From Gemmobacter caeruleus (GTDB lineage Bacteria > Pseudomonadota > Alphaproteobacteria > Rhodobacterales > Rhodobacteraceae), in NCBI RefSeq assembly GCF_008271655.1, contig NZ_VKKX01000022.1:124001-188000 (forward strand): DNA of 64,000 nt, in the 5' to 3' direction. The translations under genes and the position numbers were made by a program. The notes under the pieces were generated by a model. The model made no database searches, was not told the DNA's origin, and worked only from the letters and a program-made list of their open reading frames with translations. Positions 53,127 to 62,029 of this stretch are shown piece after piece; positions within the stretch are counted from its first letter, which is position 1; the number at the start of each line of letters is the position of its first letter.

Positions 53127-54239
53127 ATGACCCAGACGCCGCGCTACACCCCGCTTGCCGTCTCCCTGCCCGCTTCGGTGCCCTTTGTCGGGCCCGAAAC
53201 TGCCGAACGGCAGTCAGGAAGGCCATTCACCGCCCGTCTGGGCGCGAATGAAAGCGTCTTTGGCCCCTCGCCCCGCGCCATCGTCGCGATGGAGCATGCC
53301 GCGCGGAATGTCTGGATGTATGGCGACCCGGAAAATCACGACCTGCGCGCCGCGCTGGCCGCGCATCACGGCGTGACACCGGATCACATCGTGGTTGGCG
53401 AAGGGATTGACGGGCTGCTGGGCTATCTGGTGCGCCTTGTCGTGGAACCCGGCGAGGCCGTCGTCACCTCGGACGGGGCCTATCCGACCTTCAACTTCCA
53501 CGTCGCGGGCTTTGGCGGGGTCTTGCACAAGGTGCCCTATGCCGGCGATCACGAAGACCCCGAGGCATTGCTGGCGGCCGCCCAGCGGCTGCGCCCCAAG
53601 CTGGTCTATCTGGCCAATCCCGACAATCCCATGGGGTCGCATCACCCGGGCCGGGTGATCGAGGCGATGATCCCGCGCCTGCCGGAAGGCACGCTGCTGG
53701 TGCTGGACGAGGCCTATATCGACCTTGCCCCCGCAGGGACCGCGCCGCAGATCGACGCGGATGACCCGCGCGTCATCCGGTTTCGCACCTTTTCCAAGGG
53801 CTATGGCATGGCGGGGCTACGGGTGGGTTATGCCATCGCGGCGCCGGGGCTGATTGCCGCCTTCAACAAGGTGCGCAATCATTTCGGCATCGGACGCATA
53901 GCGCAGGCCGGTGCGCTGGCCGCCTTGCAGGATCAGGCTTGGCTGGCCGAAGTGCAGGCCCGCGTCGGTGCCGCGCGCGAGACCTTGGCCCAGATCGCCC
54001 GTGCCAACGGGCTGGCGCCGCTCCCCTCGGCCACCAATTTCGTGACGATGGATTGCGGCGGCGACGGCGCCTTTGCGCGCAAGGTGCTGGCGGGCGTCGT
54101 GGCGCGCGGCGTGTTCATCCGCATGCCCTTTGTCGCGCCCCATGACCGTTGCATCCGTGTCAGCTGCGGCGACGCGGCCGCGCTGGCCGCCTTTGCCGCC
54201 GCCCTGCCCGGGGCGCTGGCCGACGTGCGGGGCGAGTAG
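53127..54239 (+). CDS. Histidinol-phosphate-aminotransferase-like PLP enzyme
   Basis: Fold-type I aminotransferase of 370 residues in the HisC-like group. LGANESVFGPSPRAIVAMEH is the family opening. The Asn in VYLANPDNPMGSHHPGRVIE, the Asp in LVLDEAYIDLAP and the PLP lysine in FRTFSKGYGMAGLRVGYAI are in order, and the C-terminal Arg is in DRCIRVSCGD. Rhodobacterales carry several such paralogues, so the role (histidine, phenylalanine/tyrosine or other) is open, and no histidine gene is nearby. Confidence 0.88.
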   Translation: MTQTPRYTPLAVSLPASVPFVGPETAERQSGRPFTARLGANESVFGPSPRAIVAMEHAARNVWMYGDPENHDLRAALAAHHGVTPDHIVVGEGIDGLLGYLVRLVVEPGEAVVTSDGAYPTFNFHVAGFGGVLHKVPYAGDHEDPEALLAAAQRLRPKLVYLANPDNPMGSHHPGRVIEAMIPRLPEGTLLVLDEAYIDLAPAGTAPQIDADDPRVIRFRTFSKGYGMAGLRVGYAIAAPGLIAAFNKVRNHFGIGRIAQAGALAALQDQAWLAEVQARVGAARETLAQIARANGLAPLPSATNFVTMDCGGDGAFARKVLAGVVARGVFIRMPFVAPHDRCIRVSCGDAAALAAFAAALPGALADVRGE

Positions 54240-54246
54240 GCGCCGC

Positions 54247-54669
54247 TCAGGCGGTCTCGGTGCTGTCGGTTTTGCCGGCGGGGCCGAGCGTGGGGCTGCG
54301 CCCCTCTTCCGCGCGGGCGGCACCCAGACGCGGGGCGATGCTGGCGCCCGGCAGGTCGGTCGCGACGGCCAGTGGTGCCGGCGCCGGCTGTGCGGGCGCC
54401 GGTGCCGGCAGCGGCGCGGCTTGCCCCGCCTGCGACGCCAGCGCGCGACGGAACACCAGCACGGTCTGATAGGTGGTGGTCTTGCCGGTCAGGCCGCTGC
54501 GCTCGTCGCAGGGCATGGTATCGGCGCGGACATAATCCCACCCCTCGCGCGCCAGTTCGTTCATCACCAGCGACAGCGCATGGGCAAAGCGGTCGGCAGT
54601 CGTCTTGACCCCCCGGGCCTTTTCACCCTTGCGGGGGGCCGGGATCACCTTGAATTCGTAAAGCTGCAT
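54247..54669 (-). CDS. DUF4177 protein with Pro/Ala-rich tail
   Basis: Protein of 140 residues. Residues 1-75 match the short DUF4177 domain (MQLYEFKVIPAPRKGEKARG, FAHALSLVMNELAREGWDYV, TTTYQTVLVFRRAL). The rest is a low-complexity Ala/Pro-rich tail (APLPAPAPAQPAPAPLAVAT), probably disordered. It has no signal peptide. Function unknown. It converges on the HisC-like gene with 7 bases between stops. Confidence 0.85.
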   Translation of the reverse strand: MQLYEFKVIPAPRKGEKARGVKTTADRFAHALSLVMNELAREGWDYVRADTMPCDERSGLTGKTTTYQTVLVFRRALASQAGQAAPLPAPAPAQPAPAPLAVATDLPGASIAPRLGAARAEEGRSPTLGPAGKTDSTETA

Positions 54670-54737
54670 CGCTGACTCCTGATATCGCGGCGGAGCATGC
54701 CCGATTCGGAATGGTTAATGAAGCGACCGGATGGTCG

Positions 54738-54770
54738 GGCCGGCGGCCTTTCGCCCGGGGGGCGCCGGCC
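54738..54770 (-). terminator. GC hairpin downstream of gatB
   Basis: Stem GGCCGGCG/CGCCGGCC with a 17-base loop, 10 bases past the gatB stop on the minus strand. There is no T-run, so it is only a possible terminator. Confidence 0.4.
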
Positions 54771-54780
54771 GCCGCGCGAA

Positions 54781-56292
54781 TCACAGGCCGAGCTTTTGCG
54801 CCACCATGGCGTTGACCACCGCCGGATCGGCCTTGCCGCCCGTGGCTTTCAGCACCTGACCGGTGAACCAGCCCGCCAACTTGGCATTGACCTTGGCCTT
54901 TTCCACCTGGGCCGGGTTGGCCGCGATCAGATCGTCCAGCGCCTTTTCGATAGCGCCGGTATCGGTCACCGCCTTCATGCCGCGGGCCGCCGCCACCTCG
55001 GCCGGATCGCCGCCTTCGGTCCAGAGGATTTCAAACAGATCCTTGGCCATTTTCGAGGTGATCTCACCCTTGGCTAGCAGATCCAGCATGCCGCCCAGTT
55101 GCGCCGCCGAAACCGGGCTGTCACCGATGGCGTGGCCTTCCTTGTTCAGCCGGCCGAACAGTTCGTTGATGACCCAGTTCGCCGCCGATTTGCCGTCGCG
55201 GCCCTGCGCCACGGCCTCGAAAAACGCGGCCGAATCCAGTTCGGCGGTCAGCACATTGGCGTCGTAATCGGTCAGGCCGAAATCGGCCATGAAGCGCGCC
55301 TTCTTGGCGTCGGGCAGTTCGGGCATGCGCGCGGCGATGTCATCGACCCAGGCCTGTTCGATTTCCAGCGGCAGCAGGTCCGGGCAAGGGAAATAGCGGT
55401 AGTCATGCGCCTCTTCCTTCGACCGCATCGACCGGGTTTCGCCTTTGTCGGGATCGTAAAGCCGGGTCTCCTGCACGATGGAACCGCCATCCTCCAGAAT
55501 GGCGATCTGGCGCCGGGCCTCGTAATCAATCGCCGCCTGAATGAAGCGGAGCGAGTTCATGTTCTTGATCTCGCAGCGCGTGCCCAGATGCGAAAAATCC
55601 TGCGTTTCCTGATACTTCTCATATTGGCCGGGTCGGCAGACCGAGACGTTCACATCGGCCCGCAGGTTGCCGTTCTGCATGTTGCCGTCGCAGGTGCCCA
55701 GATAGCGCAGGATCTGGCGCAGCTTCGACACATAGGCCGCCGCCTCCTCGGGGCCGCGAATGTCGGGGCGGCTGACGATCTCCATCAGGGCGACGCCGGT
55801 GCGGTTGAAATCGACGAAGGACATGTTCGGGTCCATGTCGTGAATCGACTTGCCGGCATCCTGTTCCAGATGGATGCGTTCGATCCGCACCAGTCGCGCC
55901 ACACCCGGTGCCATCTCGACCAGCACCTCGCCCTCGCCCACGATCGGGTGGTAAAGCTGGCTGATCTGATAGCCCTGCGGCAGGTCGGGGTAAAAGTAAT
56001 TCTTGCGGTCGAAGGCCGAGCGCAGGTTGATCGCGGCCTTGAGCCCGAGGCCCGAGCGCACCGCCTGTTCCACGCAATATTCGTTGATGACCGGCAGCAT
56101 GCCCGGCATGGCGCAATCGACAAAGCTGACATTGCTGTTCGGCTCCGCCCCCACGGCGGTCGAGGCGCCCGAGAACAGCTTGGCGTTGGAGGAAACCTGG
56201 GCGTGAATCTCCATCCCGATCACCAGTTCCCAGTCGTGTTTCGCCCCGGAAATCACCTTCGGTTTCGGCGCGTCATAGGTCAGGTCGAGCAT
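54781..56292 (-). CDS. gatB: Asp/Glu-tRNA amidotransferase subunit B
   Basis: Subunit of GatCAB that converts misacylated Glu-tRNA-Gln (and Asp-tRNA-Asn) to the correct product. The 503 residues contain [20 protein letters not shown] near the start, [20 protein letters not shown] with the metal-binding Cys, [40 protein letters not shown] and the C-terminal YqeY-like tail ([20 protein letters not shown]). gatA and gatC are not nearby. ATG at 56292. Confidence 0.98.
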   Translation of the reverse strand: MLDLTYDAPKPKVISGAKHDWELVIGMEIHAQVSSNAKLFSGASTAVGAEPNSNVSFVDCAMPGMLPVINEYCVEQAVRSGLGLKAAINLRSAFDRKNYFYPDLPQGYQISQLYHPIVGEGEVLVEMAPGVARLVRIERIHLEQDAGKSIHDMDPNMSFVDFNRTGVALMEIVSRPDIRGPEEAAAYVSKLRQILRYLGTCDGNMQNGNLRADVNVSVCRPGQYEKYQETQDFSHLGTRCEIKNMNSLRFIQAAIDYEARRQIAILEDGGSIVQETRLYDPDKGETRSMRSKEEAHDYRYFPCPDLLPLEIEQAWVDDIAARMPELPDAKKARFMADFGLTDYDANVLTAELDSAAFFEAVAQGRDGKSAANWVINELFGRLNKEGHAIGDSPVSAAQLGGMLDLLAKGEITSKMAKDLFEILWTEGGDPAEVAAARGMKAVTDTGAIEKALDDLIAANPAQVEKAKVNAKLAGWFTGQVLKATGGKADPAVVNAMVAQKLGL

Positions 56293-56462
56293 CGGTTTCC
56301 CCTTGCAATCTTGCCCCCTTCATAGGCAGCGCCGCGCAGCGCGGCAAGGCGCTGCGGGCGGATTTTCGCGCATGAGACCACGCGAAACTTGCCAGATCGC
56401 CCTGCCCCCGGGCAAAAGACCCGAGGCGCGCAAGGCGGCGTGTCGCCATTACGGATGCAGCG

Positions 56463-57071
56463 ATGCAGGGCAAACCGGGCAGGATCGTCGGCGGGATCAT
56501 GGGCGCGATGGCGGCGCTTGTACTGGCTGGCTGCACGACCGAAGCCGGAAAGATGGCGCAGGATCTGACCACGCCGCCCCCGATGCGGTGGGACAATCAC
56601 CCCCAGGCCGCCGAATGGACCACCAATACCCTGATGGCCGTGGCCGAGGAAGACGATGCGCTGGCGCTGCGTGTGCCGGCCGATATCGGCACCTGGTGCC
56701 CGGGTTACGAAGATGCCAGCCTGATGGAACGGCGCGCCTTCTGGGCCGGGCTGATCTCGGCCGTGGGCAAGTATGAAAGCAGCTATAACCCGCGCGCGGC
56801 GGGTGGCGGCGGCAAATATATCGGCATCATGCAGATCTCGCCGCGTTCGGCCGCCAATTACGGCTGCGACGCGACCTCCAGCGCCGCGCTCAAGGATGGC
56901 AGCGCCAATCTCGCCTGCGCGGTAGAGATGGTCGCGCATCATGTGGAGCGTGACGGCATGGCCGTGGGCGGCGGCAATCGCGGCATCGGGCGCGACTGGA
57001 TGCCGTTCCGCAAGGCCGACAAACGCGCCGAGATGCGCGACTGGATCAGCCGCCAGAGCTATTGCCAGTAA
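56463..57071 (+). CDS. Lytic-transglycosylase-like outer-membrane lipoprotein
   Basis: Lipoprotein of 202 residues. The signal is MQGKPGRIVGGIMGAMAALV with the lipobox LAGC (Cys near residue 23). From about residue 90 it resembles an SLT-type lysozyme fold: AVGKYESSYNPRAAGGGGKY carries the candidate catalytic Glu in the GxYES position, and YIGIMQISPRSAANYG matches the conserved GLMQ/P-type motif. Cys residues at the end (CAVE, YCQ) may pair. It should cleave peptidoglycan during wall remodelling. Confidence 0.82.
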   Translation: MQGKPGRIVGGIMGAMAALVLAGCTTEAGKMAQDLTTPPPMRWDNHPQAAEWTTNTLMAVAEEDDALALRVPADIGTWCPGYEDASLMERRAFWAGLISAVGKYESSYNPRAAGGGGKYIGIMQISPRSAANYGCDATSSAALKDGSANLACAVEMVAHHVERDGMAVGGGNRGIGRDWMPFRKADKRAEMRDWISRQSYCQ

Positions 57072-57074
57072 GGC

Positions 57075-57611
57075 TCAGCGCAGGCGGAAGGCGCGGGCCA
57101 GTTCCTCCAGCGCGTCTTTCTGTTGCGGCGTGATCTGGCCGGTGGTCGATTCCGCCGCCACATCGCGCAGCACCGCCATGCAAGGGTCAAAGCTGGCCGC
57201 CCCGCCGCCCAGCTTGACCAGCCGCTTCGCCAGGCGCGTGAATCCCGGCTGCGGCCCGCCGCATTCGGTCACCAGCCAGCGCCCCAGCAACTGTGCCTCT
57301 TGCGCGCGGTCGAAATCGTGGCCCAGATGGTGTTGCAGGCTGACCAGCAGCGCCGCCTGCTGTTCGCGCGACGGCAGGCCGCCCAGTTCCATGAAGGCCA
57401 TGCCAAGCCCGGCAATCGCGACATCGGGTTCCTGAAGGCTGTCCACGGGGTGTTCGTCATGGCGGCGGCGAAAGCCGAAGCGACGCGCGGCGGACAGCAC
57501 ATCGCCCGCCATATCCGCCAGTTCACCCGCGGCCTGCGCGGCATTGCGCGCCCGCAGGATCCAGAACACCACGGCCCCCGCGGCCGCCAGAAGCGCAAGG
57601 AAAACCGGCAT
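57075..57611 (-). CDS. Membrane-anchored helical protein of unknown function
   Basis: Protein of 178 residues with one N-terminal transmembrane helix (MPVFLALLAAAGAVVFWILR) and an otherwise soluble, helix-rich cytoplasmic-looking body of about 150 residues (LPSREQQAALLVSLQHHLGH, FDRAQEAQLLGRWLVTECGG). No known domain is recognised. The start at 57611 is preferred over 57668, which lacks the signal-anchor at its front. It converges with the lipoprotein gene, the stops being 3 bases apart. Confidence 0.75.
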   Translation of the reverse strand: MPVFLALLAAAGAVVFWILRARNAAQAAGELADMAGDVLSAARRFGFRRRHDEHPVDSLQEPDVAIAGLGMAFMELGGLPSREQQAALLVSLQHHLGHDFDRAQEAQLLGRWLVTECGGPQPGFTRLAKRLVKLGGGAASFDPCMAVLRDVAAESTTGQITPQQKDALEELARAFRLR

Positions 57612-57727
57612 CACACACCCTCCGAACCAGACCCTGACAGGGCTGACACAGGCGGCGCGTGCCGTCAATCCCGCAGGCGCTGCCTGCGGTTGCGTGCGGG
57701 CCGGTCCATCCCGGCCCGCACGTGGGG

Positions 57728-58357
57728 TCAGTTGACCAGCGTCGCCTCGGTCGCGGCGCGCAGTTCGGCCTCGGTCACGCCATCGGCCAGTTCCACGATC
57801 TTCAGCCCGCCCGGCACCACATCCAGCACGCCCAGGTTGGAGATGATGCGATTGACCACCGCCTTGCCGGTCAGGGGCAGGGTGCAGGCCTTCAACACCT
57901 TGGATTCGCCGGCCTTGTTGGTGTGGTCCATCACCACCACCACGCGGCCGACACCGGCGACCAGATCCATCGCGCCGCCCATGCCCTTGACCAGCTTGCC
58001 GGGGATCATCCAGTTCGCCAGATCGCCCGCCTCGGACACTTCCATCGCGCCGAGGATCGCCATGGCGATCTTGCCGCCACGGATCATCGCAAAGCTTTGC
58101 GCGGAATCGAAATAGGCGGTCTGCGGCAGTTCGGTGATGGTCTGCTTGCCGGCATTGATCAGGTCGGCATCCTCCTCGCCCTCAAACGGAAAGGGGCCCA
58201 TGCCCAGCATGCCGTTTTCCGATTGCAGCGTGACGTTCACCCCTTCGGGGATGTAGTTCGACACCAGCGTCGGGATGCCGATGCCCAGGTTGACATACCA
58301 GCCATCCTGAAGCTCTTGCGCGGCGCGGGCCGCCATCTGATTGCGATCCCACGGCAT
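57728..58357 (-). CDS. scoB: 3-oxoacid CoA-transferase subunit B
   Basis: Beta subunit of 209 residues. The catalytic Glu that forms the CoA thioester is in LQSENGMLGMGPFPFEGEE. VNLGIGIPTLVSNYIPEGVN and GGAMDLVAGVGRVVVVMDHT are typical. Its start overlaps the scoA stop by one base (TAATG), so the two are coupled. It activates acetoacetate with succinyl-CoA (or acetyl-CoA) for ketone or branched-chain catabolism; the donor cannot be read. Confidence 0.94.
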   Translation of the reverse strand: MPWDRNQMAARAAQELQDGWYVNLGIGIPTLVSNYIPEGVNVTLQSENGMLGMGPFPFEGEEDADLINAGKQTITELPQTAYFDSAQSFAMIRGGKIAMAILGAMEVSEAGDLANWMIPGKLVKGMGGAMDLVAGVGRVVVVMDHTNKAGESKVLKACTLPLTGKAVVNRIISNLGVLDVVPGGLKIVELADGVTEAELRAATEATLVN

Positions 58358-59061
58358 TAGACGGATTCCTTCTTGCGCACGGTGCGCTGTTCGATGCGCT
58401 TTTCGTGCGGGCCCTGGATCAGGCGATGCACATAGATGCCCGGCAGGTGGATATGATCGGGGTCCAGGCTGCCCAGCGGCACGATTTCCTCGACCTCGGC
58501 CACGCAGATCTTGCCGCAGGTCGCCGCCGGCGCGTTGAAATTGCGCGCGGTCTTGCGGAAGACGAGGTTGCCCGACGGATCGGCCTTCCAGGCCTTGACG
58601 ATCGACAGGTCGGCCACGATCCCGGTTTCCAGGATATAGGTGCGGCCGTTGAAGTCCTTGTGGTCCTTGCCCTCGGCGATCACGGTGCCGACCCCGGTCG
58701 CGGTGTAGAACCCCGGAATGCCCGCGCCGCCCGCGCGCATCCGTTCGGCCAGCGTGCCCTGCGGGTTGAATTCCAGCTCCAGCTCGCCCGAGAGATACTG
58801 GCGCATGAATTCCGCGTTCTCGCCGACATAGGACGAGATCATCTTGCGGATCTGCCGCGTCTTGAGCAGGATCCCAAGGCCGAAATCATCCACGCCGCAA
58901 TTGTTCGAGGCGATGGTGATGTCCTTGGTGCCGGCGTCGCGGATCGCATTGATCAGCAATTCGGGAATGCCGCAGAGGCCAAAGCCCCCTGCCGCAATCG
59001 TCATGCCATCGAACAGCACGCCCTCAAGCGCGGCCCGGGCATCGGGATAGGTCTTGCTCAT
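58357..59061 (-). CDS. scoA: 3-oxoacid CoA-transferase subunit A
   Basis: Alpha subunit of 234 residues. GMTIAAGGFGLCGIPELLIN is the CoA-binding opening, followed by TIASNNCGVDDFGLGILLKT, SYVGENAEFMRQYLSGELEL, PQGTLAERMRAGGAGIPGFY and CVAEVEEIVPLGSLDPDHI. The ATG at 59061 (MSKTYPDA) is the family start; longer frames upstream are shadows. It is the first gene of the scoAB unit, divergent from the sterol-desaturase-like gene. Confidence 0.95.
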   Translation of the reverse strand: MSKTYPDARAALEGVLFDGMTIAAGGFGLCGIPELLINAIRDAGTKDITIASNNCGVDDFGLGILLKTRQIRKMISSYVGENAEFMRQYLSGELELEFNPQGTLAERMRAGGAGIPGFYTATGVGTVIAEGKDHKDFNGRTYILETGIVADLSIVKAWKADPSGNLVFRKTARNFNAPAATCGKICVAEVEEIVPLGSLDPDHIHLPGIYVHRLIQGPHEKRIEQRTVRKKESV

Positions 59062-59199
59062 GAATCCCCCTGCAAACTCTCCGCGACAAGTAGTGGCGGC
59101 AGGCGCGGCCCGAGTCAATCGCCGCGCCGCGGCGAAGCCCTCTGGCAGGCCGGGCGAAATTCCTATGCAACCGGCCCTTTTCCCGGCATTATTCAGGCC

Positions 59200-60000
59200 A
59201 TGAATTACACGGCATTGATCATTCTGGCCTGCATCTTCATTCCGCTGGAGCGGCTTTTTCCCCAGCATCGCGGGCAGCCCATCCTGCGCAAGGGCTGGCT
59301 CAGCGATCTGGTCTATCTGCTGGTCAATGGCTGGATCGTGCGGTTCATGACGCTGGCGGTCATCGCGGGGGTCATGGCGGGTTTCGGCATGGCCACGGGG
59401 GGCGAAAGCCTGACCGGCGCCGATCGCTGGCCGCTGGCGGTGCAGGTGGTCGCGGTGACGGTGGTCGCCGATCTGGGCTATTACACCGCGCATCGGCTGT
59501 CGCATCATGTGCCGCTCTTGTGGCGGTTTCATTCGGTGCATCACAGCAGCGAACAGCTGGACTGGCTGGCCACCTATCGCGTGCATTTCATCGACCAGAC
59601 CTTTACCAACTGCCTGTCGCTGCTGCCCGTCTTCTTTCTGGGTTTTTCGGTGCAGGCGGTGGCGATCTTCGCGCTGATCTATCAGGCGCAGGCGATGCTG
59701 ATCCATTCCAATGTCCGGCTGCGTTTCGGGCCGCTGAAATGGGTCTTCGCCTCGCCGGAATATCACCATTGGCATCATGCCAACCGGCGCGAGGCCTATG
59801 ATCGCAACTTTGCCGCGCAACTGTCGATCATCGACCTGCTGGCCGGCACGATGTTCCTGCCGCGCGGCCAGCACCCCGACCGGTACGGGGTGGACGATCC
59901 GGTGCCGCCGCAATTTCACCAGCAATTGCTCTATCCGTTTCGCGCCGCCCCTGCCGCGCGAGCGCCTGCCGAGGACATGACCCATGAACCTGAAGGCTGA
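59200..60000 (+). CDS. Fatty acid hydroxylase/sterol desaturase-family membrane protein
   Basis: Di-iron membrane oxygenase-type protein of 266 residues with about four to five hydrophobic segments. The histidine clusters are complete: YYTAHRLSHHVPLLWRFHSV, HHSSEQLD, YRVHFID and ASPEYHHWHHANRREAYDRN. The iron would be bound on the cytoplasmic side and the enzyme would hydroxylate or desaturate a lipid. The substrate is unknown. The ATG at 59200 overlaps nothing upstream. The ICMT-like gene starts 17 bases before its stop, so the two are coupled. Confidence 0.9.
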   Translation: MNYTALIILACIFIPLERLFPQHRGQPILRKGWLSDLVYLLVNGWIVRFMTLAVIAGVMAGFGMATGGESLTGADRWPLAVQVVAVTVVADLGYYTAHRLSHHVPLLWRFHSVHHSSEQLDWLATYRVHFIDQTFTNCLSLLPVFFLGFSVQAVAIFALIYQAQAMLIHSNVRLRFGPLKWVFASPEYHHWHHANRREAYDRNFAAQLSIIDLLAGTMFLPRGQHPDRYGVDDPVPPQFHQQLLYPFRAAPAARAPAEDMTHEPEG

Positions 60001-60634
60001 AGACCGCCTGGGCCAGTTCGCCATGCTGGCCGTCTTCGCGCTGATCTGGCTGACGCAGATCCTGCGGCTGGCGCAGCTCTGGCTCATGCGCGACCATATA
60101 CCGTTCTGGGGGCTGGCGCTGGTGTCGCAGGTGCTGGCGACGCTGTTCGTGATGTTCGTGCTGCTGTTCACCCTGCGCCGTCTGCCCGTGCGCGATGCGG
60201 CGACCGGCCTTGCGCCGCGGCTGGTGGCGGTGCTGGGCACCTTTGTCATGATGGCGATGGTCGCGCTGCCGGTGGCCGAGACGCCGCCGGCGCTGCGGCT
60301 TGTCGCCACGTTGCTGGTGGTGGCGGGCACCGCGCTGTCGATCCATGTGCTGCGCGCGCTTGGCCGGTCTTTCGCGATCATGGCCACCTCGCGCGCGCTG
60401 GTCACGACCGGGCCTTATGGCGTGGTGCGCCACCCGCTTTATGGGGTGGAGCTGATCACCATGGCGGGCGTGATGCTGGGCAATCTGTCGATCTGGTCGG
60501 CGGGGCTGTTCCTGCTGTGGCTGGTGCTGCAAATCCGCCGCGCCGATTATGAGGAGGCGGTCTTGCGCGCGAGCTTTCCCGACTACGCCGATTACGCACG
60601 CCGCGTGCCGCGTTTCATCCCGCGCCTGGGCTGA
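59984..60634 (+). CDS. Isoprenylcysteine-carboxyl-methyltransferase-like membrane protein
   Basis: Polytopic protein of 216 residues with about five hydrophobic segments. The signature TGPYGVVRHPLYGVELITMA (RHPxY) with DYEEAVLRASFPDYADYARR after it is the SAM-binding end of the ICMT/PEMT-like methyltransferase group. In bacteria such proteins methylate lipids or small hydrophobic molecules, but this one is unassigned. It overlaps the hydroxylase gene by 17 bases, which suggests that the two act on the same lipid. Confidence 0.85.
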   Translation: MNLKAEDRLGQFAMLAVFALIWLTQILRLAQLWLMRDHIPFWGLALVSQVLATLFVMFVLLFTLRRLPVRDAATGLAPRLVAVLGTFVMMAMVALPVAETPPALRLVATLLVVAGTALSIHVLRALGRSFAIMATSRALVTTGPYGVVRHPLYGVELITMAGVMLGNLSIWSAGLFLLWLVLQIRRADYEEAVLRASFPDYADYARRVPRFIPRLG

Positions 60635-60640
60635 CGCGCC

Positions 60641-61717
60641 TCAGCGGTGCAGCATGGCGTAGGACAGAAACGCCATGGCATTGTGCTGCACAAAGTCGAT
60701 CTGCACCCGGTCGCTGGCATCGCCGCGCCGGAACTGGCCCCGCCGGAACCACCGCAGTTGCAGCGCAAGGTTCATCCGCAGCGTCGCGTCGATCCGCGCG
60801 ATCTGCTCTGCATCGAAGAACCGCCCCGGATGGCGCCGGTCGAGCCAGAGAAACCGCGCCAGTGCCTCGGACCGGCAGGCGATCGGGGTGGATTCGCGGC
60901 GGTCGCGATAGGCGGTGTCGGTGGTGATCGCGGTCAAGAGATCGGCGAGATAGGCCCGGCCGAGCGTGTCGGGCACCAGCCCCGCATCGCAGGCCGCGCA
61001 GGCGGCATAGCCCATCCAGTGACTTTGCACCTCGATCCCGTAGCCGCGCCGCATCAGCGCCTCGGCCACGGGGGCGGTGCGGGCGGCGGGGGCGCCGGCG
61101 GCGATCAGGCCGAACAGCGCCTCGCCGGTGTAGTAATCGCTGTGAAAGCCGTCATCCAGGCCGCCATCGAACAGCCGCCGGTGATGGAAATCGCCGGCAT
61201 CCGGCCCGGGCCGCTGCTGGGCCAATGCGTATTCCGACAGCGCCTCCATGCAGGGCGCCAGCGCCAGCGGCAGTTTCAGCCGTGGCAGGCCCGCGCTTTC
61301 CCGCGCCTCGGACAGCATCAGCAGCGCCAGCCCCACACCGCCCAGCTTGACCTTGCCCTTGGTCACCAGCGCCAGGCCCGGCGCCCAGTCGGGCGCCTGC
61401 ATCCGCCGCCCGGCATAGCCGATGCCGGCCGCCAGCGCCCGCGCCTCGGTCTTGAGGAGCGGCAGTTCCAGCGCGTTCACCGCGCTGAGCATGAACCACA
61501 ACGTGCCGCAATGGCGCAGCATGTTATAGCCCTCCAGCACCGCGGCGGGGTCGTCCTCGGCATGGGCATAGACAAAGGCCCCGTCGGCCCCAAGCAGGCG
61601 GAACAGGTGCAAAAGCCCCTCGACCGCAACCGCCTGTGCAAGCTCGGGGGTCACCGCCTCGGGCGGCAGGGCGGGGGTCAGGGGCGCTTGGGCGGCGGGC
61701 ATGGTGTCAACTCGCAT
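60641..61717 (-). CDS. Protein of unknown function, possibly an alpha/alpha-barrel enzyme
   Basis: Protein of 358 residues without signal peptide or membrane helix. It is rich in Leu, Ala and paired helices. GYNMLRHCGTLWFMLSAVNA and the repeated Gly-Ala-Leu helical segments (EALFGLIAAGAPAARTAPVA, YAACAACDAGLVPDTLGRAY) hint at an (alpha/alpha)6 barrel as in glycan-active enzymes, but I recognise no firm family. SDYYTGEALFG and TAYRDRRESTPIACRSEALA may be active-site regions. The start is 61717 or 61702. It converges on the ICMT-like gene, with 6 bases between the stops, and is divergent from tRNA-Leu. Confidence 0.6.
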   Translation of the reverse strand: MRVDTMPAAQAPLTPALPPEAVTPELAQAVAVEGLLHLFRLLGADGAFVYAHAEDDPAAVLEGYNMLRHCGTLWFMLSAVNALELPLLKTEARALAAGIGYAGRRMQAPDWAPGLALVTKGKVKLGGVGLALLMLSEARESAGLPRLKLPLALAPCMEALSEYALAQQRPGPDAGDFHHRRLFDGGLDDGFHSDYYTGEALFGLIAAGAPAARTAPVAEALMRRGYGIEVQSHWMGYAACAACDAGLVPDTLGRAYLADLLTAITTDTAYRDRRESTPIACRSEALARFLWLDRRHPGRFFDAEQIARIDATLRMNLALQLRWFRRGQFRRGDASDRVQIDFVQHNAMAFLSYAMLHR

Positions 61718-61827
61718 CAGGGAACTGCCCCCTGAATGTGCCGCCCGCGGGCCAAGGTCAAGCGCCGGCGCCATGGCGGGCACAGGTGATTGAAGGCGGG
61801 CGCGGCGGCTGCTAGGGATCGCATCGG

Positions 61828-61911
61828 GGCCGCTTGGAGGAATGGTAGACTCAAGGCACTTAAAATGCCTGGCTTTCGGGCGTGCGGGTTCGAGTCCCGC
61901 AGCGGCTACCA
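61828..61911 (+). tRNA. tRNA-Leu (anticodon UAA)
   Basis: An 84-nt class II tRNA. The acceptor is GGCCGCT/AGCGGCT, the D-stem GAG/CTC, the anticodon stem AGGCA/TGCCT with loop CTTAAAA (anticodon TAA), a long variable arm, and T-loop TTCGAGT. CCA is encoded. The first acceptor pair is a G-U wobble, so the 5' end is placed to within one base. Confidence 0.95.
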
Positions 61912-62029
61912 CCCCGGCCCGGGCGCGCCGGCGCTTCACATTCGGGCCATTTCCGGCGCCAAGGCTTGCGCCCGCGCCCGTCCCGCGCCATGTCTTCGGT
62001 CCCACCACCGCGCAGCGCAGGAGCCGAGC

